Shown here piece by piece: positions 21,383-32,175 of a stretch of 64,000 nt of DNA (positions within the stretch are counted from its first letter, which is position 1; the number at the start of each line of letters is the position of its first letter). The position numbers were made by a program, and so were the translations under genes. Below the pieces are notes generated by a model, which saw nothing but the letters and a program-made list of their open reading frames with translations, was not told where the DNA came from and searched no databases. The DNA is from Profftia sp020342455 (GTDB lineage Bacteria; Pseudomonadota; Gammaproteobacteria; Enterobacterales; Enterobacteriaceae), in NCBI RefSeq assembly GCF_020342455.1, contig NZ_CP080506.1, positions 62,001 to 126,000 on the forward strand, read 5' to 3'.

Positions 21383-22818
21383 TAAAAATATTATAATACA
21401 TATTAAATAATGTTTCTCTTATTATTAAAGAGAATGCTATAATAATAGATCACTAAATATTTTATTTGTTAATAAAATTTATAAAAAATATACAAAGTAT
21501 GCCGTAACAGAGAGTTATAAAATTTCTCGAAAAATATTATATAATCATTATGATTACAATCATAATTGTATTGCTGTATCAAATTATAGTTACAGTAGTT
21601 ATTTGAAATAATCATGTATCGTTAACTTCAATTATACCATTCAATGATGCTATTGTTTTTTCGTAAATTAATTCTAACAGTACCAGGATATATTATATAT
21701 ATCAAAAAATAATTATTAGAAATCAAATAATTAAATCAATACATCTTCTAATAAAGATACTAAGAGTATTACTGTGTGCCAGTAAAATCCTTATAAGATA
21801 TATTATATATATTTTTTTGAATTATGAATTTGATTGCTACAAAATAAAATAATTCATTTACATATTGTTATTGTTTTCATAAAATTATTCTATATAATAG
21901 ATGGCATTTTATTTTAGTGATAATAATAACCTTATATAACTATTTAAATAATGATTAAAATGCTAGATAAAATCTTATCAAATAATTTTTATATTTAAAC
22001 TGTAACATATTAATTATATATTTTAAAAAATATAGATAAACTCTATAATATCTTTATAATTATTTTTATAATAATAAACGAGAGAAGGTAAAATACCATA
22101 AAAATTAACATAAAAAATCCTAAAGAATAAAATAACTCATCTAAGTTTTAATAAAATTATCTAATTATCTTATAAAGATATGATATTTAAATTTATTATA
22201 ATCTATAAGATAAGATTAAATTATTCTAAGGTACTTATTTATATCAATAAACATAATCAAAAGTATTATTTTAATAAATTATTTAGTATAATATAATAAT
22301 TCATAAATAATTTTAGCCTCTTATAACATAGAAATGCAAAACTAATATATAAGAAAATCATCAATACATTACCTGAAAAATTTAAATTATTATTTATACA
22401 ATATAATTTGCTATTTTATAGCAAATAGAATAAAAAAATCTAGTTGTATGTCTTTAATAAATATTTAGATATCATATAGTAATTATACTAGATCATTAAT
22501 TTAATCAGTGATATAGTTAATATATGAAATATAATCAAATATCTATTACTTAAAATTTAATATTATTATTAGGTTAATTATATACTCTATAATCATACTA
22601 TTATATAGAATATTAATTCTATTAAGAGAATATTTGATTATATTTTTTATAATCATGATTATATCATGTATAACTAATAATACTTTAATGCATTACTTAC
22701 TAATAAGTAAGATAATTACTTTTATCTTAGTCAACATTTAAATACAAAAGGTTATTTAATAACCTATAATAATTAATATTTTTATTACATTTATTAAGTA
22801 AGTTATGTAGTAAATAAT
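21383..22818. other. convergent gap dut / era
   Basis: About 1.4 kb, A/T-rich, no gene seen. Nothing resembling the recO that follows era in E. coli. Confidence 0.65.
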
Positions 22819-23685
22819 TTATTTATTAGAACAACCTGATTTAACTTTTACCCATAATTCAAGATAAACCTTAGTTTTAAATATAGCTTCCATATCTTTA
22901 CGAGCTTCAAGACTAATAATCTTAATTTTAGAACCTGTATTACCTATAATGATTTTTTTTTGTCCTTTACGTTGTACTAGAATAATTGCGTGGATATTAT
23001 ATCTCTTATTTTTAATATATACAAAATGCTTTATCTCAACTGTAACAAAATAAGGTAGTTCTGCACCCAGAAAACGCATAATTTTTTCACGAATAATTTC
23101 AGAGGCGATAAATTTTTCTGAACGATCAGTAATATAATATTCTGGAAAATAATGCATATCTTCAGGTAGTTTTTGACGAACAATTCTAGAAATTATATCT
23201 ATATTAATACCTCGTTCTGCGGAAATTGGTACTATGTCTATAAAGTCCATTTGTTTATTTAAAAAGTCAATATATGGTAGTAGTACTGTTTTATTCTTAA
23301 TTTTATCCACTTTGTTTATAGCTAAAATTACGGGATCTTTAAGATGTCGCAATTTATTTACTACTATTTCATCATCATGAGTCCAATGAGTACTATCAAT
23401 AATAAAAATAACTAAAGCTATATTACATATGGAACCGTTTGCTATATAGTTTATAAAACTATGTATAAAATTTTTTTTTGTTATTTGTATACCTGGGGTA
23501 TCTACATAGATAGCTTGATACGATCCATGAGTGCTAATACCAATAATACGTTGGCGGGTTGTATGTGGTTTACGAGAAGTAATGGAAATTTTTTGACCTA
23601 ATAATTGATTTAATAATGTTGATTTACCGACATTAGGGTGACCAATTATAGGTATACATCCACAATAATTTTGTTTACTCATCAT
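22819..23685 (-). CDS. era: GTPase Era
   Basis: Essential GTPase that binds the 3' end of 16S rRNA and helps assemble the 30S subunit. It is 288 residues. The G domain is complete: P-loop GHPNVGKS (15-22), DTPG switch, NKVD, and SAERG. The C-terminal KH RNA-binding domain is present (ELPYFVTVEI, IIGNTGSKIK, LELWVKVKSG). It stops soon after KVKSG and is about 13 residues shorter than E. coli Era, which carries a variable tail there. The start overlaps the rnc stop by 4 nt (ATGA), showing the rnc-era translational coupling. A second in-frame ATG follows immediately and equals the E. coli start. Two A9 runs (complement of 22953-22961 and 23471-23479) are both in frame. Confidence 0.97.
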   Translation of the reverse strand: MMSKQNYCGCIPIIGHPNVGKSTLLNQLLGQKISITSRKPHTTRQRIIGISTHGSYQAIYVDTPGIQITKKNFIHSFINYIANGSICNIALVIFIIDSTHWTHDDEIVVNKLRHLKDPVILAINKVDKIKNKTVLLPYIDFLNKQMDFIDIVPISAERGINIDIISRIVRQKLPEDMHYFPEYYITDRSEKFIASEIIREKIMRFLGAELPYFVTVEIKHFVYIKNKRYNIHAIILVQRKGQKKIIIGNTGSKIKIISLEARKDMEAIFKTKVYLELWVKVKSGCSNK

Positions 23686-24365
23686 ACAAAACCTAGATAT
23701 TTTAACGCTTGTGCAGCAGCGTTCTGCTCAGCTTGACGACGATTTGAACCTATTCCGATTACTTGCTCTCTAAGACAACTAACCTGACAGTGAATAATAA
23801 ATTTTTGTTCTTGTGATGCTTCATTATATGATTTTACTACCCAGTAGGATGGCAGCGGTAAGTGGCGTCCTTGCAAGAATTCTTGTAGGCGAGTTTTAGA
23901 ATCTTTTTGCTTTTCACCAGGTTTTATTGCATCTAGCCGAGGCTTATACCAATTTAAAATTAATAACTCAATAGTTTTTATATTACTATCTAAAAAAATA
24001 CCCCCAATAATAGCTTCTAAGGTATCTGATAAAATAGAGTCACGACGACAGCCACCATTTTTTAACTCACCCGGTCCGAGACGTAAACATTCACCTAAAT
24101 TAAATTCACGCGCTATTTCTGCTAGTGTGTTACCACGAACTAAAGTGGCTCGCATACGACTCATATCTCCTTCATCAATACATGGGAAACGGTGATATAG
24201 TGTATTTGCAATAACAAAGCTGAGAATCGAGTCCCCCAAAAACTCAAGACGTTCGTTCTGTTGGCTACTAGCACTGCGATGAGTTAATGCCTGTAATAAC
24301 AGTTCTTGCTGTTGGAAAATATAGCCTAACTTTTTCTCAAGCTTGTGAGTTATAATAAAGTTCAT
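23682..24365 (-). CDS. rnc: ribonuclease III
   Basis: Cuts double-stranded RNA, notably the 16S/23S rRNA precursor stems. It is 227 residues (E. coli 226). The signature ERLEFLGDSIL contains E38, E41 and D45; D114 and E117 lie in DTLEAIIGGIFLD. The double-stranded-RNA-binding domain occupies about 155-226 with the terminal RRQAEQNAAAQAL helix. Upstream of era with a 4-nt overlap, as in the E. coli lepB-rnc-era order. No strong ribosome site is seen. No unusual residues. Confidence 0.98.
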   Translation of the reverse strand: MNFIITHKLEKKLGYIFQQQELLLQALTHRSASSQQNERLEFLGDSILSFVIANTLYHRFPCIDEGDMSRMRATLVRGNTLAEIAREFNLGECLRLGPGELKNGGCRRDSILSDTLEAIIGGIFLDSNIKTIELLILNWYKPRLDAIKPGEKQKDSKTRLQEFLQGRHLPLPSYWVVKSYNEASQEQKFIIHCQVSCLREQVIGIGSNRRQAEQNAAAQALKYLGFV

Positions 24366-25472
24366 GAGATACCAAATAGCTCTATAATTAACTATAATTA
24401 TAGCAAATAGAACATTTTTGCCTCTCTGAAAAGATAGAGATATTACTTTTAGAGTATCTTTAAAATAACATTTTTTATGTTATCATTAAATTCATTATTC
24501 GACAATTAATAAAATTAAATTTTATCTTTGATAATATGTATTATGCTAATTTAAGTAATTTTTTGATAGATAAAATTATAATAATAATTATTAATATATT
24601 TATAATATTAATAATTTCTTTAATTACTTGGTAAAGTTCTCTATATAATTATTTATTGTATTAATTATATTTATAAATTTACTGTTGAATTAATTACAGT
24701 CATACCATAATAGTAATATATATATTTTATTATAAACAGTATATTAGGTTAATAAATATTTATTTTTATATTTAAAATCACTCTATCAATCTGTATAACC
24801 AAGGTATTGATATTAACTTAAATTCAAATATAATATACTTAATAAGCTAGTAAATTTTATTGATATTTACCTATTTTCTAGAAAAACTATGACTTAGTTT
24901 TTTACTTTATATATTCAATACAATATATAAATATAAAAATGTTTATAAAAAGACTAAGTTAATAATAAAACTTTTAAAGTTAGTAGAAGATTTTTTATGT
25001 ATGAATGATTTATTAGTAGTAATATATCTTAAATATTTGATTATATTACCAAGTAATATACTTAATACTAATAATGCGTGGGTATCATCTAAATACATAC
25101 TCTATAAAAAATTTAGTACTAATTTTTGTAGAAATTTTCTTAGTAAATACATACCCTTTATCATACAAAATATTTGCATTTGCTAAAGCTTTAAAGATTA
25201 AAGCTATACTAAATAGTATTATTTTTCTAAATTTATATTTTTATTTATAAATATTTTTACTATTTTTTTATTAAAAAATTAGATAAACAGCTAGCTAATC
25301 TAATAATTTACTGATAGTAGAGAATTAATTTTTAATTACTTTAATTAAAGGTTATAATCTTTACCGTTAAATATGCAGTAATAACATTATTAATTATATA
25401 TTTATATACAAATAATTTTATTATTTTCAGCTAACAGTAATATTTATATAACTCAGTAACTATTAATAATAA
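24366..25472. other. gap between lepB and rnc
   Basis: About 1.1 kb. A 61-codon frame at 25001-25186 (+) has no recognisable motif and a composition like the surrounding non-coding DNA, so I do not call it. In E. coli lepB and rnc are close together; here the space has grown or a gene was erased. Confidence 0.6.
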
Positions 25473-26450
25473 TCAATGAATTATACCAATACGGTTTAGA
25501 CGTAATCCTGTAGGCCATTGTTTCTCTTGTTTTTCAAAGCTCATCCAAATTGCTATAGCTTTACCAATTAAATTTTTTTCTGGTACAAAACCCCAATAAC
25601 GACTATCAGAACTATTATCACGGTTATCACCCATCATAAAATAACTACCTTCTGGAACAATCCAGACACCATGAGTTTGACCAGATTGGTGGTAATAATG
25701 TGACATTACATCATAAACCTGAGGCATAATAAGAGTACGGTGAATACAAGTATCTAGAATTTCTATACGCTCATGCATGCGATAACCATTTTCTACTTCT
25801 TGGCCTATTGGTAAACGAAAAAAACCATTACTATTTTGACCATACTTAATATTATTAAAACCATATACCCATTGACTGGGTTTTATTGACGTATAAGTAA
25901 TTGGTATGATTTTTTTCTTCTTATCTTGAGTGGTGATACAATATGAAATTGTTAATTCCTTACTATAAGGATTGTAAGTAACTATATCACCTGGTATACC
26001 TACTACACGTTTAATATAATCTAAACTAGGGTTGGGTGGATATTTAAATACTACAAGGTCACCACGCTTTGGATGACCAGTTTTAATAATAGTGTGTTGT
26101 GTTAATGGTTCTTTAATGCCATAGGAAAATTTTTCCACTAAAATAAAATCACCCACTAATAATGTTGGCATGACTGAACCAGATGGTATCTGAAATGGTT
26201 CATAAATAAATGAACGAATAATAAGAACAATTACTAGTATTGGAAAAATAGATACAAATGGTTCCATCCAGTTATAAGGCTTTAATACTTGTTTAACGTG
26301 TTTTTTTTCTAAACACTCTGTTTTTAGTATATTACTATTATTATTAATATTTGTCCGACGAGCTAAAATAGATTTAAATCGATCAATACACCACATACAA
26401 CCTGTGATTAATGTTGTAATTACTAAAATTAAAGAAAAAATATTACTCAT
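25473..26450 (-). CDS. lepB: signal peptidase I
   Basis: Inner-membrane serine protease that removes signal peptides of exported proteins. It is 325 residues (E. coli 324). Two N-terminal membrane segments (about 3-20 and 65-82) are followed by the catalytic motif IPSGSVMPTL with S92, then the general base K147 in DYIKRVVG. The GDNRDNSSDSRYWGFV box lies near the C terminus. The residue after the catalytic serine is V where E. coli has M. AGGAG precedes the ATG at a good distance. It sits about 100 nt after lepA on the same strand, the usual lepA-lepB operon. Confidence 0.97.
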   Translation of the reverse strand: MSNIFSLILVITTLITGCMWCIDRFKSILARRTNINNNSNILKTECLEKKHVKQVLKPYNWMEPFVSIFPILVIVLIIRSFIYEPFQIPSGSVMPTLLVGDFILVEKFSYGIKEPLTQHTIIKTGHPKRGDLVVFKYPPNPSLDYIKRVVGIPGDIVTYNPYSKELTISYCITTQDKKKKIIPITYTSIKPSQWVYGFNNIKYGQNSNGFFRLPIGQEVENGYRMHERIEILDTCIHRTLIMPQVYDVMSHYYHQSGQTHGVWIVPEGSYFMMGDNRDNSSDSRYWGFVPEKNLIGKAIAIWMSFEKQEKQWPTGLRLNRIGIIH

Positions 26451-26554
26451 ATCTATACTCCTAGTACTATCTTTATTATAAAATATTAATATTATTTTAT
26501 AATATAAATAACTTAACTAAACTACCTGCTTAATATAGATGGTTATTTATGTAA

Positions 26555-28351
26555 CTATGTAATCTTTCCCGTATATAAAATAGCTAAGAAAGCTTCTTGT
26601 GGAATTGCTACGTTGCCTATATACTTCATACGTTTTTTTCCATCTTTTTGTTTTTTTAATAATTTTTTCTTACGACTTATATCACCGCCATAGCATTTAG
26701 CTATAACATTTTTACGTAGCTGTTTTACAGTTGAACGTGCGAGAATATTATTACCTATAGCAGCTTGAATTGCAACATCAAACTGCTGACGCGGAATGAA
26801 ATCTTTTATTTTTTCAACTATTGCTTTGCTTTTAGTACGTGCGTTATCAAAATGCGTTAAAAGTGATAAAGCATCTACACGTTGATTGTTAATCAATATA
26901 TCAACACGTACCATATTAGACTGTTTAAAATATTTAAAGCTATAATCCAATGATGCATAACCTCGAGAAGTTGATTTAAGACAATCAAATAAGTCCATAA
27001 CTACTTCGGACATTGGAATTTCATACGTTAGAGCAACTTGATTATTATGATAAATAAGATTAGTTTGAATACCACGTTTTTCTATACATATTTTCATAAC
27101 GTTACCAAGATATTTTTGAGGTAAAAGAATATTACACTCAGCAATGGGTTCAAGCAGTTCTTTTATGTTATGAATTGTTGGTAATTTAGATGGATTATCA
27201 ATAAAAATAATATCACCACTAATCATTTTAATTTGGTAAATAACAGTTGGTGCTGTAGTTATAATATTTAAATTATATTCACGTTCCAAGCGTTCCTGAA
27301 TAATATCCATATGTAGTAAACCAAGAAAACCACAACGAAAACCAAAACCTAGAATATTAGATTTTTCTGATTCATAGAATAAAGAAGCATCATTTAAATG
27401 TAATTTACTTAATGCACTACGAAAAGCTTCATAATCATTAGTATTCACCGGAAACATACCTGCATAAACCTGAGGTTTAACTTTCTTAAAACCTGGTAAA
27501 CAGTCTCTTGCTGGATTACGCACTGAAGTTAAAGTATCGCCCACTGGCGCTCCATGAATATTTTTAATTGCACAAACTAACCAACCAACTTCCCCGCAAT
27601 TTAAAATATTACGTTGACTCTGTTTGGGTTTAAAAATACCTAGACGCTCAGCAATATAAGTTTGACCAGTACTCATTACTTGAATTTTTTCACCCTTATG
27701 AAGCGAGCCATTTTTAATACATATAAGAGAAACTACTCCTAAATAATTATCAAACCATGAATCTATAATTAATGCCTGTAATGGATTTATTAGACTACCT
27801 TGTGGTGAGGTAATATCGCGTATTAAACGCTCAATAACTTCAGGTATGCCTATACCAGTTTTTGCTGAGCAACGTATAGCATCTGTAGTATCAATACCAA
27901 TAATATCTTCTATTTCTTGTGCTACACGATCTGGATTAGCAAATGGTAAATCAATTTTATTTAGTACGGGTATAACAGTAAGATTCATGTCTATTGCAGT
28001 ATAGCAGTTGGCTAACGTTTGAGCTTCAACACCTTGACTTGAGTCAACTACTAATAATGCACCTTCACATGCTGCTAGTGAACGAGAAACTTCATAAGAA
28101 AAATCTACATGACCTGGAGTATCGATAAAATTTAGATGATAGGTTTTGTTATCTTTAGAGTGATAATCTAGCATTACGCTTTGTGCTTTAATAGTAATAC
28201 CTCGCTCACGTTCTAGATCCATAGAATCTAAGACTTGTGATGCCATTTCACGATCAGTCAAACCACTACAAATCTGAATAATACGATCTGATAGTGTAGT
28301 TTTACCATGATTAATATGTGCAATAATAGAAAAATTTCTTATATGCTTCAT
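26555..28351 (-). CDS. lepA: translation elongation factor 4 (LepA)
   Basis: Ribosomal GTPase related to EF-G that acts in ribosome assembly and initiation. It is 598 residues (E. coli 599). Domains follow in order: G domain (P-loop 11-18, DTPGH 77-81, NKID 131-134), domain II, III, V and the LepA-specific C-terminal domain with RSTVKQLRKNV and CYGGDISRKKKLL. One striking change: the P-loop AHIDHGK of the family reads AHINHGK, with N14 from AAT. The same Asp is conserved across translational GTPases (GHVDHGK in EF-Tu). The rest is so well kept that the protein is surely under selection. It is first in the lepA-lepB pair. Confidence 0.97.
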   Translation of the reverse strand: MKHIRNFSIIAHINHGKTTLSDRIIQICSGLTDREMASQVLDSMDLERERGITIKAQSVMLDYHSKDNKTYHLNFIDTPGHVDFSYEVSRSLAACEGALLVVDSSQGVEAQTLANCYTAIDMNLTVIPVLNKIDLPFANPDRVAQEIEDIIGIDTTDAIRCSAKTGIGIPEVIERLIRDITSPQGSLINPLQALIIDSWFDNYLGVVSLICIKNGSLHKGEKIQVMSTGQTYIAERLGIFKPKQSQRNILNCGEVGWLVCAIKNIHGAPVGDTLTSVRNPARDCLPGFKKVKPQVYAGMFPVNTNDYEAFRSALSKLHLNDASLFYESEKSNILGFGFRCGFLGLLHMDIIQERLEREYNLNIITTAPTVIYQIKMISGDIIFIDNPSKLPTIHNIKELLEPIAECNILLPQKYLGNVMKICIEKRGIQTNLIYHNNQVALTYEIPMSEVVMDLFDCLKSTSRGYASLDYSFKYFKQSNMVRVDILINNQRVDALSLLTHFDNARTKSKAIVEKIKDFIPRQQFDVAIQAAIGNNILARSTVKQLRKNVIAKCYGGDISRKKKLLKKQKDGKKRMKYIGNVAIPQEAFLAILYTGKIT

Positions 28352-31300
28352 GATTATTTTGCCTGATTATTTTTTGGTAAAATTTTAAAATATTTACTAA
28401 CTAAAATATTAAAATATTACTTATAAATTTTAGATGATATTTCGTTTAAAAAAATATTTTATATATTGAATAATTAAAACCTAAATACGACTATATAGTT
28501 ATTTTTTATAAAATACATTAACTTAAAATATTATATATAGTTAATTAATTACATCTCATGTTACTATATTTTCATATTAAAAGACATATACACTTAATTT
28601 AAACTAACAGTAATCTAATTTATATATTTTAAAAAAGTTAAAAATTTTTAAAATATATATATTTCTATCTTTAATGATCATAAGAATATTAAAAAATACA
28701 ATTATTTACTGTTAAATAAAACAAATAGATTTAAGATTCTTTATAAGAAGTTTTATAAACAGTAATTACAAAATAAATAGAAGGTATTCTTCTTATTGTA
28801 GTAATATTTAGTTTAACTTATTACTAGTAATATATATTATTGTTATTTTAGTTAAACAACTATAAGACATAGTATGTCTAGCATCTGATAGCCTATATTA
28901 GAAAAATTGTTTTTAACATACCTATCAGAGATAAATATTTTTAATTTTCATTTTAATAATTTTTATTTATACTTTAATATAAAATTATCACTTATAATAA
29001 TGCAAATTTAACGCCTCTAAAGCATCTTTTTTAGAAAAAAAGACTATAAATTTTTAAAGTTTTATTTAATATAGGATGGTGTTAAGTTTATTATGTGGTG
29101 ATTTTAAATCATAAACGTATATATTTTATATATTATATAAGTTTATTAATATCGCATAATTACTATTATCAAATAATAGTTTTATAGATAGGATTTTTTT
29201 ATAAAAGTAAATGAATATAACCCTATAATTTAATATAATACAAAACATAAGACTGTTTTTACTTAAGTATATTTTATTATATATAGTAAATATTTTATAT
29301 ATAAATCATATTTATTACTAGAAATAACATAAAGCATAAATTGAATAAAATAACTATACTTAATGACAAGGGATGCAGGTATTATATTTGATATATCTGT
29401 ATGTATGTTAATTACTATACCTTTTATGCCACTTAAATAATAATGTGTCTTATCTAAAATTATGATTATATAGTTATTAAATATAAAATGTTTATGTATT
29501 ACTTATTATTTATGACTTATATACGTCCTATCTAGATAAAATAACTAAAGAAATATAGTGTATTGCTGAATCAATACAATTATAATTTAATATTTTTTAA
29601 ACATAAATTATCTTATAACAAGCGGTTTATCTTTATATTTACAATATAAACTAAAAATAGTTTTTTTATATAAAATTTATATTATTTTGCTATATTTAAC
29701 ATTATATATAAACTATATTAAAAACCTAGCTAACTAAAAATTTATTAAAATAGTATAATGAAATTAGTTTAAATTATTAATTTATAATATTAAGAATAAA
29801 TTATAAGTTCTACTATAATTATAGTAATTATACTATATTTTTTTATCTTATTTAATAAATTATTTTTGTATATTTATACAATTTATTAATAATATAATTG
29901 ATCAAGAAAAAATATTCTTATAGAAATAATTAATAATTATATGAGCTTATAAGACATTCTTAAATACTTTTTAACACTTAACACTTTTTTATTTTATCAA
30001 TATTTGATTGATAATTTAATAGTAAAATAAATAAATCTTATGATATATCAATATTTAATATCTATTTAATTGTTGTTATTTATTTTATAATAAATACTCT
30101 GTAAAAAAAATAGCTAAAAATAATAAAAAGATGTTCATTGTAATTAAACTATAGAATAATATATATTCAATATAATATGTAACTTTTTATACATTAAAAA
30201 CATAATACATTAAATACTAGACATACTTATGTATTAAAATTATAATAGGTATTTTATAACAACAAATTTATAAAATAAATTTGTATAAATTTTATTATTA
30301 ATACATTAAATAATAAAAAAATTGATGTAAAAAAATTACAATTACAATTACAATTACAATTACAATTACAATTACAATACATATAACACTATATAAATAA
30401 TACTTAATTTTAATTTATATTATATAATTACTAATTTTTATCTTCGTTATCTAGAGATGTAGATATTACTTTTTTAAGTATATTAATAATTTTTATCTAT
30501 AATAATTTTTATGTTTTTAATAAAATATTATAGGTATCTATATGTTATTTTTAATTAAAGCTATATTATATATAGATTATTTTTTTTAAAAAATAAAAGT
30601 ATCTTAATAATTAAAAATTATTTTTAGCAATTTTCCAAAAAACTTAAGAAATTAAATTAATTATATTTATAGATATAATATGAATATAGAATATAAAATA
30701 ATGAAAAATATTTTAAATACAGGATGATAGATTATTGATGCATATCATACATGTAATATATAAGAATGATTTTTTGATTAATTTTAAATAGTGCAAATAT
30801 ATTAATAATATTATTAATTTAATAGAGGGTATATTTTATGTAATCATTATATGGATATTTGTAGTATAGAGTATATAAATAAACCCATAATTAATTTTAT
30901 TATGATCAAATCATTAATACGTTATAAACTATTTAAATTGATATTATTTTATATATCATAGTATAAAAGAAATAACATTATATTAGCTACATAATATTTA
31001 CTATGAAATATATATTATATAATGCTAATAGCTATTAGCTCACATAGCATCTATTTTAATTTATAAAAATTACTAAATATTTTAGTATAAAAAATTTACC
31101 AATATATTGTTACAGTTAATAAGTACTTTATATAAAGTAACTTCATTAGACATATTATATATAGAATAATATGAAATATTATGTATTTCATAGAAAAATA
31201 AAATATATAAAAATTAATACAATATATAAATCAAATAATTATAAACAAATTTATAGAGATATAGATAAAAGATATTTATATGTTTAGATAATATATTCTG

Positions 31301-32175
31301 AAATATATACATATAGCATTAACTATATAACTTATAAAAGACAAGACTATTATCAGTCTGGTAAGTGAATATATATGGATAATATCACTAAAATATATTA
31401 TATTGCTTTAAGTCACTTAACACATAGACATTATCTTATTAAGAAATAAATAAAAAATGGATGTTATCGTAAGATCTCATTAAAAAAATAAATTTATTAT
31501 TTTAGAATCAAATTCTAATATGCACTAGAATAAGAAGATAAAAAAGAAATTTTATAAAATACTTAAAGTTCATTATTATATTTATAATACCCTTATCTTT
31601 CTTAAGAAAGATAATATCAATAACATTTATTGGCACTACAAAAAATAAACAAATTTATTTTTTTAAAAAAAATCAATAAAAATTTTTATATAATCATTGG
31701 ACATATTAATTATATTAATATATCTGATTTTATCCTCATTAATTATAAATTTGACATAAACTAATTTATTTAAAGTTTTAATATAAAATATTAATGTAAA
31801 TAACTTAATTTATATATTTTTTTTAAAAAAAATTATTAAAAAATCTATTGTACTTAACTGTATTTTTAATAAAAAGATACGAAAACTTGAAATTTTTTAA
31901 TTTTATATATTTTTTATAAACTTTTATACATTATAACTAATAATACCTATTATTAGTTAACGTAATTTTGACATTACAGTTTTATTTTTCAAACAACTAA
32001 TTTTAATATTAAAATATTATAAAATATATAATATACTTACATATTTTCTTATATGCAATAATATTAATATATGTATTATATACAGTAATATCTATAACAA
32101 TTTTATTAATTATAATGATAATTAATAAAATTGTTATACACTTCATATAAAAATATCCCAATAACTAGAGGTAAT
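28352..32175. other. 3.8-kb gap between divergent lepA and glyA
   Basis: No gene visible. It contains a hexamer tandem repeat (30335-30378) and a small palindrome GCTAATAGCTATTAGC (31024-31039). The patch near 29360-29380 (caagggatgcagg) stands out slightly but has no reading frame. In E. coli the rseABC/rpoE genes lie upstream of lepA; none is seen. Confidence 0.65.
30335..30378. repeat. tandem repeat, ATTACA x7
   Basis: Seven perfect copies of ATTACA plus two bases, in non-coding DNA. A simple-sequence array likely produced by replication slippage. Confidence 0.9.

Noticed and set aside
25001..25186. 61-codon open frame between rnc and lepB
   Set aside because: No motif, no clear ribosome site and a composition like the surrounding non-coding DNA; a chance frame.
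30335..30378. Short-repeat arrays considered as CRISPR
   Set aside because: Units of 5-8 bp are directly tandem with no spacers, and no cas genes are present.
32131..32175. Upstream TTG start for glyA adding 15 residues
   Set aside because: The ATG at 32176 has AGAGG upstream and aligns with the E. coli start; the extension has no homology.
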